A stretch of 7,244 nt of DNA from UBA668 sp041178405 (lineage in GTDB: Bacteria > Actinomycetota > Acidimicrobiia > Acidimicrobiales > Ilumatobacteraceae), in assembly GCA_041178405.1 (NCBI GenBank), contig JBEGVK010000080.1, forward strand, positions 1 through 7,244. The letters run 5' to 3'. The notes below the pieces were generated by a model. That model was not told the DNA's origin. It ran no database searches and saw only the letters and a program-made list of their open reading frames with translations. How positions within the stretch are numbered: the stretch's first letter is position 1; each line of letters opens with the position of its first letter. The position numbers and the translations under genes were made by a program. Shown here piece after piece: positions 1-7,244 of the stretch.

Positions 1-1971
<1,971 letters not shown>

Positions 1972-2296
1972 CTTCGTTCTCTCTTCGCTCGTCTGGTGCT
2001 GCTGACCGTGCCGGTCGGCGGTGGATGGGCTATTCGACTCGGCCCGACAGGCCGGAACCGGCCGCAGGCACAAGGGCCAAGGCTACCGGCCGGTGGCCCC
2101 GACCGAACCGCCCGGTCGGACGGGCCGACACGGCGTCGCGCCGGGTGCCGACGGGCGGAGAGACTGCGGCGACTGGCCGGGGCATGCGGGTCGCCCCGGC
2201 CAGTCGCTGCTCGCAGGAATGCGGGTACCTGCGGATCGTGTGCTGCCCGGCTGCGCGTCAGCGTCGGGCGGGCACGGAGGTCGTGTCAGCGGCCGC
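1972..2296. other. Intergenic region between the sulfatase gene and fusA
   Basis: This 325-bp stretch contains no reading frame that I can relate to a protein family; the open frames crossing it are continuations of shadow frames from the flanking genes. It must hold the end of the sulfatase transcript and probably the fusA promoter and leader. The clear structure is the inverted repeat at 2166-2210. A second, weaker symmetrical element, GGCCGG-AA-CCGGCC, lies at 2050-2063, and GGGCCA/TGGCCC arms lie at 2074-2079 and 2094-2099. On the minus strand a weak TCGAAT -10-like hexamer occurs near 2035-2030 without a convincing -35 partner, so I do not call a fusA promoter. Confidence 0.6.
2166..2210 (-). 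terminator. Strong hairpin, probable terminator of the dehalogenase-sulfatase operon
   Basis: A perfect 15-bp inverted repeat has arms GCGACTGGCCGGGGC (2169-2183) and GCCCCGGCCAGTCGC (2193-2207) around a 9-base loop. After one mismatched or wobble position, two more pairs (2166-2167 with 2209-2210) extend it. It lies about 90 bases past the sulfatase stop and about 195 bases before the fusA start, where a terminator separating the two units would be expected. No T-run follows on either strand, so it is not a textbook intrinsic terminator; U-less hairpin terminators are proposed in high-GC actinobacteria. It could instead act as a leader structure for fusA. The inverted repeat is certain; the function is inferred. 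Confidence 0.6.
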
Positions 2297-4651
2297 TCAT
2301 TCGCGGCTCATCTCGGCCCGCGCCGTGGCGGCGGTGTCGGCGGCGGTGTCGGCGGCGGCCTGGCGGCTGAGCACGCGGAACACGAGGGTCTCGAGCGGCG
2401 GGGAGAACGGGGCGGGCCCGTCGAGGTCGTCGACCACAGGGTTCAGCGGCCCGCGGCCGATGTCGGCGCCGGTCGAGCCGAGAATGCGCACGATGCGCGG
2501 CACGGCGGCGGTGGCCAGCTCGGCCCCGTCGGCCAGCACCGTGACGGTGCCGCCCTTGCCGTCTCGCCGGAAGCGCACGCCGAGCGTGTGTCGGCCCGGC
2601 GCCGTCAGCGTCGAGGGAAGCGGCGCACTGGCGCGGGAGTGCGCGCCGAGGGCGTTGTAGTCGAAGTGCACGATCCCATCGGCGACCCACCAGCAGTGGC
2701 CGACGTTGTGGCTGCCACGCGCATAGAGCACGCCAGAGGGCAGTGCCGGACCGGTCACCGTGAAGGCGGCCTCGGCATCCCAGTTGCGCCCGCCGAGGTT
2801 CGGCGAGGCGTCGCTCGGCAGGTGCGACATCGGTGGCCGGTACGTGTACACGGGATCGCCCGATCCCTCCGGTACGAAGTGCGGGGTACCCGGCCGCGGG
2901 GCGGCGCCGAACAGCTCGATCGTGCGATCGTCGAGGGGCAGCACGCCGTGCTGGTCGGCCTGCTGCCACCACAGCGCCACCATCGCCGCCAGCCGGTCGG
3001 GGTCGTCGCCGGCGCGGTCGCGGCATTCGCTGAAGTCGTCGTCGAGGCAGTACAGGCCCCAGGTGTCGTCGCTGAACGGGCGGCCGCCCTCGTGGTAGGT
3101 GGTCGCCTTCCAGCCGTCGGCGTAGATGCCGCGGTGGCCGATCTGCTCGAAGTACTGCACGTTGCGCGGCGCAGGCGCCGTTGCCCCGGCAAAGGTGCTG
3201 GCGAGCGAGGCGCCGTGCACCGGCATCTGCTCGACGCCATGGAACGAGTCCGGCATGTCGGCGCCGGTGATGTCGAGCACGGTGGCGGCGAGGTCGATGG
3301 CGTGGCAGAACTGGCGTCGGAACCCGCCCCGCTCGGCGGCGGGGATGCCGGCCGGCCAGTGCACCACGAGCGGGTCGCGCACGCCGCCGCCATAGGTGTT
3401 CTGCTTGTACCAGCGAAGCGGGCTGTTGCCGGCCTGCGCCCACCCCCACGGATAGTTGCTGTGCGAGTGCGGACCGCCGATGTCGTCGAGGCGGTGCTCG
3501 ACGATCGAGTCGATGTCCTCCCAGAGCCCGTTGAAGAAGCTCCACTCGTCCATCACGCCGTAGGGGCCGCCCTCGCGACTGGCCCCGTTGTCGCTCAGCA
3601 CCATCAGCAGCGTGTCGTCGAGGAGTCCCTCGGCGTCGAGGAAGGCGGTGAGCCGGCCGATCTGGTGGTCGGTGTGCTCGAGCATTGCCGCGAACGCCTC
3701 CTGGAGGCGGTTGGCGAACGTTCGCTGGTTCGGTGTGAGTTCCTCCCATGCGGGCACGCCGGGATTGCGCGGCGCCAGTGCGGTGCCCTCGGGCACGACG
3801 CCCATCTGCACCTGACGCTCGAACCACCGGTCGCGCCACGACTCGTAGCCCTCGTCGAACGCGCCGCGCCAGCGCGCCAGGTACTCGGGCGGCGCCTGGT
3901 GCGGTGCGTGCATCGCTCCGAAGGCGAGATAGAGGAAGAACGGGCGGTCGGGTCGCACCGACTCGAGATCGCGCAGCCACGAGATGCTGCGGTCGATGAT
4001 GTCCTCGCTCACGTGGTACGGCCGGCCGCCGTCGGGATCGTGGGCGTGTGGTGGGTCGACATGGTGGTTGTCGTGGGTGAGTTCGGGCGCGAACTGGTCG
4101 GTCTCGCCCTGCAGGAATCCGTAGTAGCGGTCGAAGCCCTTCTGCAGCGGCCAGTTGTGGTGCGGGCCTGCCGCCGAGCATTCCTCCATCGGCGCGAGGT
4201 GCCACTTCCCGGCGGCATAGGTGGCGTACCCGTGCGGGCGCAGCACCTCTGGCACGGTGGCGGCGTGCGGGCTGATGCCGCCGCGCATGTGCGGGAAGCC
4301 CGTGTTCCAGTTGCTGACGCCTCGCATCCCGACGCTGTGGTGGTTGCGCCCGCTCAGCAGGCACGCCCGTGTGGGCGAGCACAGTGCCGTGGTGTGGAAG
4401 TTGGTGTAGCGCAGTCCGTTGGCGGCGAGGCGGTCGATGTTCGGGGTGGCGAGGGTGCTGCCGTAGCACCCGAAGTGGGCGAATCCGGTGTCGTCGAGGA
4501 CGATCATCACCACGTTGGGCTTCCCGGTGCCCGACGGCAACGGCGGCCACCACGGTGCCGAGTCGGCAAGCGTGTCGCCGATCGTGCCGCCGAACGACGG
4601 CTCGGCGGGATGTGCGCCACGCGGTGCCGGGCCCGGGCGGTCGGCGCTCAC
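2297..4651 (-). CDS. Type I (formylglycine-dependent) sulfatase, AtsA/AtsD-like
   Basis: This is a predicted sulfate ester hydrolase of the alkaline-phosphatase superfamily, 784 residues. The core begins at KPNVVMIVLDDTGF (44-57), supplying metal ligands Asp53 and Asp54. The maturation signature CSPTRACLLSGR starts at Cys91, the residue expected to be oxidised to formylglycine, with Arg95. Other active-site positions align with Pseudomonas aeruginosa AtsA from memory: Lys149 and His151 (AGKWHLAP), His248 (GAMHAPHQAP), Asp354-Asn355 (SDNGAS) and Lys416 (WYKQNTYGGG). Length and C-terminal beta domain (about 600-760) resemble the large mycobacterial sulfatases of about 790 residues. There is no signal peptide or membrane segment, so the enzyme is probably cytoplasmic. 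The GTG start overlaps the stop of the upstream gene by four bases, indicating translational coupling. A sulfatase-maturing enzyme must be encoded elsewhere. The substrate cannot be read from the sequence; a choline-sulfatase or phosphonate hydrolase role is less likely given the length. Confidence 0.93.
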   Translation of the reverse strand: MSADRPGPAPRGAHPAEPSFGGTIGDTLADSAPWWPPLPSGTGKPNVVMIVLDDTGFAHFGCYGSTLATPNIDRLAANGLRYTNFHTTALCSPTRACLLSGRNHHSVGMRGVSNWNTGFPHMRGGISPHAATVPEVLRPHGYATYAAGKWHLAPMEECSAAGPHHNWPLQKGFDRYYGFLQGETDQFAPELTHDNHHVDPPHAHDPDGGRPYHVSEDIIDRSISWLRDLESVRPDRPFFLYLAFGAMHAPHQAPPEYLARWRGAFDEGYESWRDRWFERQVQMGVVPEGTALAPRNPGVPAWEELTPNQRTFANRLQEAFAAMLEHTDHQIGRLTAFLDAEGLLDDTLLMVLSDNGASREGGPYGVMDEWSFFNGLWEDIDSIVEHRLDDIGGPHSHSNYPWGWAQAGNSPLRWYKQNTYGGGVRDPLVVHWPAGIPAAERGGFRRQFCHAIDLAATVLDITGADMPDSFHGVEQMPVHGASLASTFAGATAPAPRNVQYFEQIGHRGIYADGWKATTYHEGGRPFSDDTWGLYCLDDDFSECRDRAGDDPDRLAAMVALWWQQADQHGVLPLDDRTIELFGAAPRPGTPHFVPEGSGDPVYTYRPPMSHLPSDASPNLGGRNWDAEAAFTVTGPALPSGVLYARGSHNVGHCWWVADGIVHFDYNALGAHSRASAPLPSTLTAPGRHTLGVRFRRDGKGGTVTVLADGAELATAAVPRIVRILGSTGADIGRGPLNPVVDDLDGPAPFSPPLETLVFRVLSRQAAADTAADTAATARAEMSRE
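2327..2358. repeat. Short 12-bp tandem repeat in the sulfatase C-terminus
   Basis: The unit GGCGGCGGTGTC occurs twice exactly (2327-2338, 2339-2350), followed by an 8-base partial copy. On the coding strand it gives the AADTAADTAATA stretch at sulfatase residues about 767-778, after the folded domain. It keeps the frame and looks like replication slippage in a disordered tail; no function is suggested. Confidence 0.8.
4648..4651 (-). promoter_or_regulatory. GTGA stop/start overlap (translational coupling)
   Basis: On the minus strand the upstream gene ends ...TGG TCG TGA and the sulfatase starts GTG AGC GCC, sharing the four bases GTGA. Overlaps of this kind usually mean that the terminating ribosome reinitiates on the next cistron, so the two proteins are made together from one transcript. 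This supports both the GTG start of the sulfatase and the operon call. Confidence 0.85.
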
Positions 4652-5436
4652 GACCAGCCGCCGTCGAACGACACGTACTGGCCGGTGGCGAAGCGGCTGG
4701 TGCCGTCGATGAACGGCGCGCAGAACTGGGCGAACTCGTCGACGGTGCCGAGGCGGCCGAGCGGCACCTGGGCCTCGATGTGCCGGCGAACCTCGGGGTC
4801 GTCGGCGCCGGTGGCGCGACGGAACTCAGGGAAGTCCATGAAGTTGGTGCCGACGGCGTTCACCTGCACGTGGTGGCGGGCCACCTCGCTGGCGACGTTG
4901 CGCACGAGGTGGTTGGCCCCCGCGCGCATGGCGGAATACAGCGGCGCTCCGGGTGTGGGCCGGGCGCCGCTGGCACTGGTGATGACGAGCACCTGGCCGA
5001 TGCCCGCCTCGATCATCGGCGGCAGGACCGCCTGCAGGAACCGGTAGGGCGCCACCATGCATCCGTCGTAGACCTTCTGCAGGTCGTCGGTGCTCGACTG
5101 CAGGAACCGGCCGGTGACGACCATTCCCGAGAATGCGGCAGCGGAGTCGAGTCGGCCGAAGCGGTCGAGTGCGGCCTGCACCAGGCGCGGCGCCGACTCC
5201 GGCTTGGCGAGATTGCGAACCCGTGTGACGACCTCGTACTCGGCGCCGAGCGCGTCGAGTGCGGCGATGGTGTCGGCGTCGGGGTCGCCGACCACGAGCC
5301 GAAAGCCGCGTTGAGCGAGCAGCAGCGCGAGCGGCGGGCCGACGTAGAAGCCGGCGTCGGCGACAAGGGCGACCGGCGGGACGCTCGAGGTCCCATCGGT
5401 GGGACCGCCGGCGGAGGGGACGCTGCCGTCTGCCAT
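4648..5436 (-). CDS. Halohydrin dehalogenase (SDR-fold, HheG-like candidate)
   Basis: This 262-residue protein has the short-chain dehydrogenase/reductase fold but lacks the NAD(P) signature. Where an SDR has TGxxxGxG it reads ADAGFYVG (26-33), matching the halohydrin dehalogenase pattern T-x4-[F/Y]-x-G (aromatic Tyr31, Gly33) except Thr to Ala. NNAG is replaced by AFSG (101-104). The catalytic set is Ser154-x12-Tyr167-x3-Arg171, with Arg in place of the SDR Lys, as in HheC (Ser132-Tyr145-Arg149). The N-terminal motif aligns without gaps to remembered HheC, and GTNFM (196-200) matches HheC GPNYL. The end, PLGRLGT...SFDGGWS, resembles HheA/HheB. By family knowledge it would convert vicinal halohydrins to epoxides plus halide, and reverse this with nucleophiles such as azide or cyanide. 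Its Ser, Tyr and Arg are each two positions beyond the remembered HheG triad (152/165/169). It is first in a two-gene operon with the sulfatase and divergent from a TetR gene. ATG 5436 is preceded by AGGGTGA. The alternative is a degenerate SDR of unknown activity. Confidence 0.85.
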   Translation of the reverse strand: MADGSVPSAGGPTDGTSSVPPVALVADAGFYVGPPLALLLAQRGFRLVVGDPDADTIAALDALGAEYEVVTRVRNLAKPESAPRLVQAALDRFGRLDSAAAFSGMVVTGRFLQSSTDDLQKVYDGCMVAPYRFLQAVLPPMIEAGIGQVLVITSASGARPTPGAPLYSAMRAGANHLVRNVASEVARHHVQVNAVGTNFMDFPEFRRATGADDPEVRRHIEAQVPLGRLGTVDEFAQFCAPFIDGTSRFATGQYVSFDGGWS

Positions 5437-5442
5437 CGGGTC

Positions 5443-5472
5443 ACCCTAAACAATTGGCATAGTCTCTGTCAA
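5443..5472 (-). promoter_or_regulatory. Predicted promoter of the halohydrin dehalogenase-sulfatase operon
   Basis: On the minus strand a perfect -35 hexamer TTGACA (5472-5467) is followed after 18 bases by TAGGGT (5448-5443), which keeps the TA---T pattern common in actinobacterial -10 elements. A start about seven bases further would fall at or next to the ATG at 5436, implying a leaderless transcript. The AGGGTGA that could serve as a ribosome binding site overlaps the -10, so only one of the two readings can be right. The -35 lies inside the palindrome at 5454-5472, so a bound repressor would block it. Confidence 0.5.
5454..5472. promoter_or_regulatory. Candidate TetR operator, 19-bp imperfect palindrome
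   Basis: TTGGCATAGTCTCTGTCAA is centred on 5463. Seven of its nine position pairs are complementary, giving the symmetrical pattern TTGnCAnAGnCTnTGnCAA. It is in the middle of the 65-bp gap between the divergent regulator and dehalogenase genes, the usual place for a TetR autoregulatory operator, and overlaps the predicted -35 elements of both promoters. The symmetry is seen directly; binding by the neighbouring TetR protein is inferred. Confidence 0.65.
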
Positions 5473-5495
5473 CAACTGCCCCGCCCTGCTACCGT
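5466..5495 (+). promoter_or_regulatory. Possible promoter of the TetR-haloalkane dehalogenase operon
   Basis: CTGTCA (5466-5471, four of six matches to TTGACA) is followed after 18 bases by TACCGT (5490-5495, TA---T pattern). A start about seven bases downstream coincides with the ATG at 5502, so the message would be leaderless, in keeping with the absence of a Shine-Dalgarno sequence before that ATG. The match is weak. TAGTCT at 5460-5465 is another possible -10. Confidence 0.3.
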
Positions 5496-5501
5496 GCGGC
5501 A

Positions 5502-6239
5502 ATGGCCGACCGAGCGCCGCGACCAGCGAGCACGCCGCCCCGCCGCGGCGCCGCACGCCAGACGAGTCCGGATCGTGCCCCTGCCCCGCTCGCCACCGAC
5601 TCGCCGTCACCGGACACGGCCGACGTCGACGGCGCAATCAGCGTCGACGGCCGGCGACTGCGCCGCCAGCGCAACCGCGACGCAGTGGTCGCCGCGCTCC
5701 TCAGCCTCTACCGCGAGGGCAACCTCGACCCGTCGGCCGAGGACGTGGCCGCACGCTCCGGTCTGTCGGCCCGCTCGGTGTTCAGGTACTTCGACGACGT
5801 CGACGACCTCGCTCGGGCGGCGCTCGACCAGGCGCTCCTCGATGTGGCCCATCTGGTGCCCGTTGCTGCGGCGCCCGCCGACCCGACGGCGACGAAGATC
5901 AGCGCCCTCCTCGACGAGCGCGAGCGACTCTGGGAGTCGCAGGCGAATGTCGTGGTCGTGTCGCGGGTACGCGCCCCGTTCAATCCGGCGCTCGCCGAGA
6001 ACATCGCCGCCAGCCGACTGCTGTTCCGCGCCCAGGTGGCAGAACTGTTCACGCCCGAGCTGGCTGTCCTACGAACGACAGTCGGGGCCAAGGCCGCCGA
6101 GGCCGCCGTCACGGCGCTGCACCTGCTGTGCACCTTCGAGAGCTGGCACATCATGCGCACCGACCACGGCTTCGACGTGCGCCGAACCCGAGCCACCCTC
6201 ACAGCCGCGATCACGGCACTGCTGCGAGCACCCGACTGA
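5502..6239 (+). CDS. TetR-family transcriptional regulator
   Basis: This 245-residue DNA-binding regulator is probably a repressor of the divergent operon and of its own. The N-terminal DNA-binding domain lies at about 51-105; its helix-turn-helix is PSAEDVAARSGLSARSVFRYF, starting at residue 77 and followed by DDVDDL, the usual TetR pattern of the recognition helix running into a YF-x-(S/D)-x-(D/E)-(D/E)-L segment. The remainder (about 115-245) is alanine-rich and helical, as expected for the ligand-binding and dimerisation domain, whose inducer cannot be predicted. The first 45-50 residues are rich in Pro, Ala, Arg and Ser and look disordered, an unusually long tail for the family. No good ribosome binding site precedes ATG 5502, so a leaderless start or a later non-ATG start is possible. 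The haloalkane dehalogenase follows 53 bases downstream on the same strand, suggesting co-transcription. Confidence 0.9.
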   Translation: MADRAPRPASTPPRRGAARQTSPDRAPAPLATDSPSPDTADVDGAISVDGRRLRRQRNRDAVVAALLSLYREGNLDPSAEDVAARSGLSARSVFRYFDDVDDLARAALDQALLDVAHLVPVAAAPADPTATKISALLDERERLWESQANVVVVSRVRAPFNPALAENIAASRLLFRAQVAELFTPELAVLRTTVGAKAAEAAVTALHLLCTFESWHIMRTDHGFDVRRTRATLTAAITALLRAPD

Positions 6240-6279
6240 GCCACCACCGCCCGACGGCCCCACCAGGGGCCACCAACCC

Positions 6280-6286
6280 GAGAGGA
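6280..6286 (+). promoter_or_regulatory. Shine-Dalgarno site that fixes the haloalkane dehalogenase start
   Basis: GAGAGGA ends six bases before the ATG at 6293 and selects it over the overlapping out-of-frame ATG at 6289 and over upstream in-frame starts inside the TetR gene. The protein starting at 6293 (MHVLRTPDERF) matches the N-terminus of DhlA-type enzymes. Confidence 0.8.
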
Positions 6287-6292
6287 CCATGC

Positions 6293-7228
6293 ATGCACGT
6301 GCTGCGCACACCCGACGAGCGATTCGCCGGCCTTCCCGACTTCCCGTTCGCGCCGCACTATGTCGACGTGCCCGCCGATCCGCTGCATGGCGCCGGCAAC
6401 ACCACCGACACGCTGCGCGTGCACTACCTCGACGAGGGGCCGCGGGATGCAGCACCGGTACTGCTGGTCCATGGCGAACCGAGCTGGTGCTTCCTGTACC
6501 GGTCGATGATCCCCGCGCTCGTCGCCGCCGGCCACCGGGTCGTGGCGCCCGACCTCGTCGGCTTCGGCCGCAGCGACAAGCCGGCCGAGCGCGACGTGCA
6601 CACCTATGCGCGTCACGTGGCGTGGATGAGGGCGGCGCTGTTCGACCAGCTCGACCTACGCGACATCACCTTCTTCGGACAGGACTGGGGCGGCCTCATC
6701 GGACTGCGCCTCGTCACTGCCGACCCGGCCAGGTTCAGCCGGCTCGTCGTGTCGAACACCGGACTGCCGACGGGCGAGGCCTCGCCGACGGAGGCGTTCC
6801 TGAAGTGGCAGCAGTTCTCGCAGACGTCGCCCGTGTTCCCCATCGGCGCCATCGTGAACGGCGGCACGACGCGCAGCCTGTCGCCTGCCGAGATCGCTGC
6901 CTACGACGCGCCGTTCCCCGATGACTCGTACACCGCCGGCCCGCGGATGATGCCGTCACTCGTGCCGACGTCGACCGACGATCCGGCACATGCCGACCAG
7001 GTGGCCGCATGGGACGTGCTCGCCCGCTTCGACCGGCCGGTGCTGTGCGCATTCAGCGACGGCGACCCGGTGACCCGCGGCGGCGAGCGCGTGTTCCTGC
7101 GCACCGTCCCGGGCTGTGCCGGTCAGCCGCACACCACTGTCGAGGGCGGCGGCCACTTCGTACAGGAGGACTGCGGGCCGCAGCTCGCCGAGCTGATGCT
7201 CAGGTTCATCGGTCAGACACCGGACTGA
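6293..7228 (+). CDS. Haloalkane dehalogenase, subfamily I (DhlA-like)
   Basis: This alpha/beta-hydrolase of 311 residues (DhlA has 310) should hydrolyse a carbon-halogen bond to an alcohol, halide and a proton in the cytoplasm (EC 3.8.1.5). The N-terminus LRTPDERFAGLPDFPFAPHY closely follows DhlA. HGEPSW (60-65) supplies the oxyanion-hole region in the HGEP form typical of subfamily I. GQDWGG (129-134) contains nucleophile Asp131 and the first halide-binding residue Trp132. In the cap domain Trp172 (FLKWQQF) aligns with the second halide-binding Trp175 of DhlA. Asp258 (SDGDPV) aligns with catalytic acid Asp260, and His288 (GGGHFVQED) is the base. The complete catalytic pentad argues for a dehalogenase and not an epoxide hydrolase or haloacetate dehalogenase. 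It follows the TetR gene after 53 bases with a good ribosome binding site. Its product from a vicinal dihalide would be the substrate class of the divergently encoded halohydrin dehalogenase. Actual substrates are unknown. Confidence 0.93.
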   Translation: MHVLRTPDERFAGLPDFPFAPHYVDVPADPLHGAGNTTDTLRVHYLDEGPRDAAPVLLVHGEPSWCFLYRSMIPALVAAGHRVVAPDLVGFGRSDKPAERDVHTYARHVAWMRAALFDQLDLRDITFFGQDWGGLIGLRLVTADPARFSRLVVSNTGLPTGEASPTEAFLKWQQFSQTSPVFPIGAIVNGGTTRSLSPAEIAAYDAPFPDDSYTAGPRMMPSLVPTSTDDPAHADQVAAWDVLARFDRPVLCAFSDGDPVTRGGERVFLRTVPGCAGQPHTTVEGGGHFVQEDCGPQLAELMLRFIGQTPD

Positions 7229-7244
7229 CTGTCGGCGTCTCACG

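Noticed and set aside
2050..2063. GGCCGG-AA-CCGGCC inverted repeat as a second terminator or operator
   Set aside because: The arms are only six bases with a 2-base spacer in extremely GC-rich DNA; such symmetry is expected by chance and no context supports a function.
2286..4553. A 755-codon open frame on the minus strand in another frame of the sulfatase
   Set aside because: The other frame holds all sulfatase catalytic residues; this one is Arg/Ala/His-rich without motifs.
2021..5047. A 1008-codon open frame on the plus strand
   Set aside because: It runs antisense through the sulfatase and into the dehalogenase gene, both with clear family motifs. Its translation is low-complexity Arg/Val/Gly/Ala sequence without a recognisable domain; high GC suppresses stop codons and creates such frames.
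4648..5436. Ordinary NAD(P)-dependent SDR oxidoreductase
   Set aside because: The glycine-rich cofactor motif, NNAG and the catalytic Lys are all replaced, and the replacements match halohydrin dehalogenases.
6128..6292. An N-terminally extended start for the haloalkane dehalogenase inside the TetR gene
   Set aside because: The extra 55 residues are His/Arg/Pro-rich and unlike the family, while ATG 6293 has a good ribosome binding site and gives the DhlA-like N-terminus and length.
5708..6616. A 302-codon minus-strand frame opposite the TetR and haloalkane dehalogenase genes
   Set aside because: It is antisense to two well-supported genes and shows no domain or plausible ribosome binding site.
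4369..6924. An 851-codon open frame on the plus strand
   Set aside because: It crosses five unrelated annotated features in other frames and yields Arg/Pro-rich low-complexity protein, so it is a composition artefact.

Overview
The window is very GC-rich, with strong G/C preference at third codon positions and long spurious reading frames on both strands, so it comes from a high-GC bacterium. The canonical EF-G, the GTG start, the 4-base stop/start overlap and promoter-like elements of the TTGACA-18-TAnnnT kind fit an actinobacterium. The enzyme set (an SDR-derived halohydrin dehalogenase resembling the HheG type, which I recall from Ilumatobacter) makes a marine or aquatic Acidimicrobiia plausible, but that taxonomic guess is inference.

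Layout: positions 1-1971 (minus strand) hold all but the C-terminal end of fusA (elongation factor G). A 325-bp gap (1972-2296) follows and carries a perfect 15-bp inverted repeat, probably the terminator of the genes to its right. Positions 2297-5436 (minus strand) hold a two-gene operon: an SDR-fold protein that I read as a halohydrin dehalogenase, then a 784-residue formylglycine-type sulfatase whose GTG start overlaps the dehalogenase stop (GTGA). A 65-bp divergent control region (5437-5501) contains a 19-bp imperfect palindrome. Positions 5502-7228 (plus strand) hold a TetR-family regulator followed by a subfamily-I (DhlA-like) haloalkane dehalogenase.

How the genes may work together: a haloalkane dehalogenase replaces a carbon-bound halogen with hydroxyl, and on vicinal dihalides this yields a halohydrin. 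A halohydrin dehalogenase closes a halohydrin to an epoxide with loss of a second halide. The two enzymes therefore form consecutive steps, and here they flank one regulator and share one candidate operator. The sulfatase, translationally coupled to the halohydrin dehalogenase, would free a hydroxyl from a sulfate ester. If that ester lies next to a C-halogen bond, the product is directly a halohydrin. The block therefore looks like a TetR-controlled catabolic cluster for organohalogens, possibly halogenated organosulfates such as chlorosulfolipids. No epoxide hydrolase, transporter or sulfatase-maturing enzyme is in the window. The dehalogenase identities rest on motifs and remembered family sequences; the pathway and substrate are inference.
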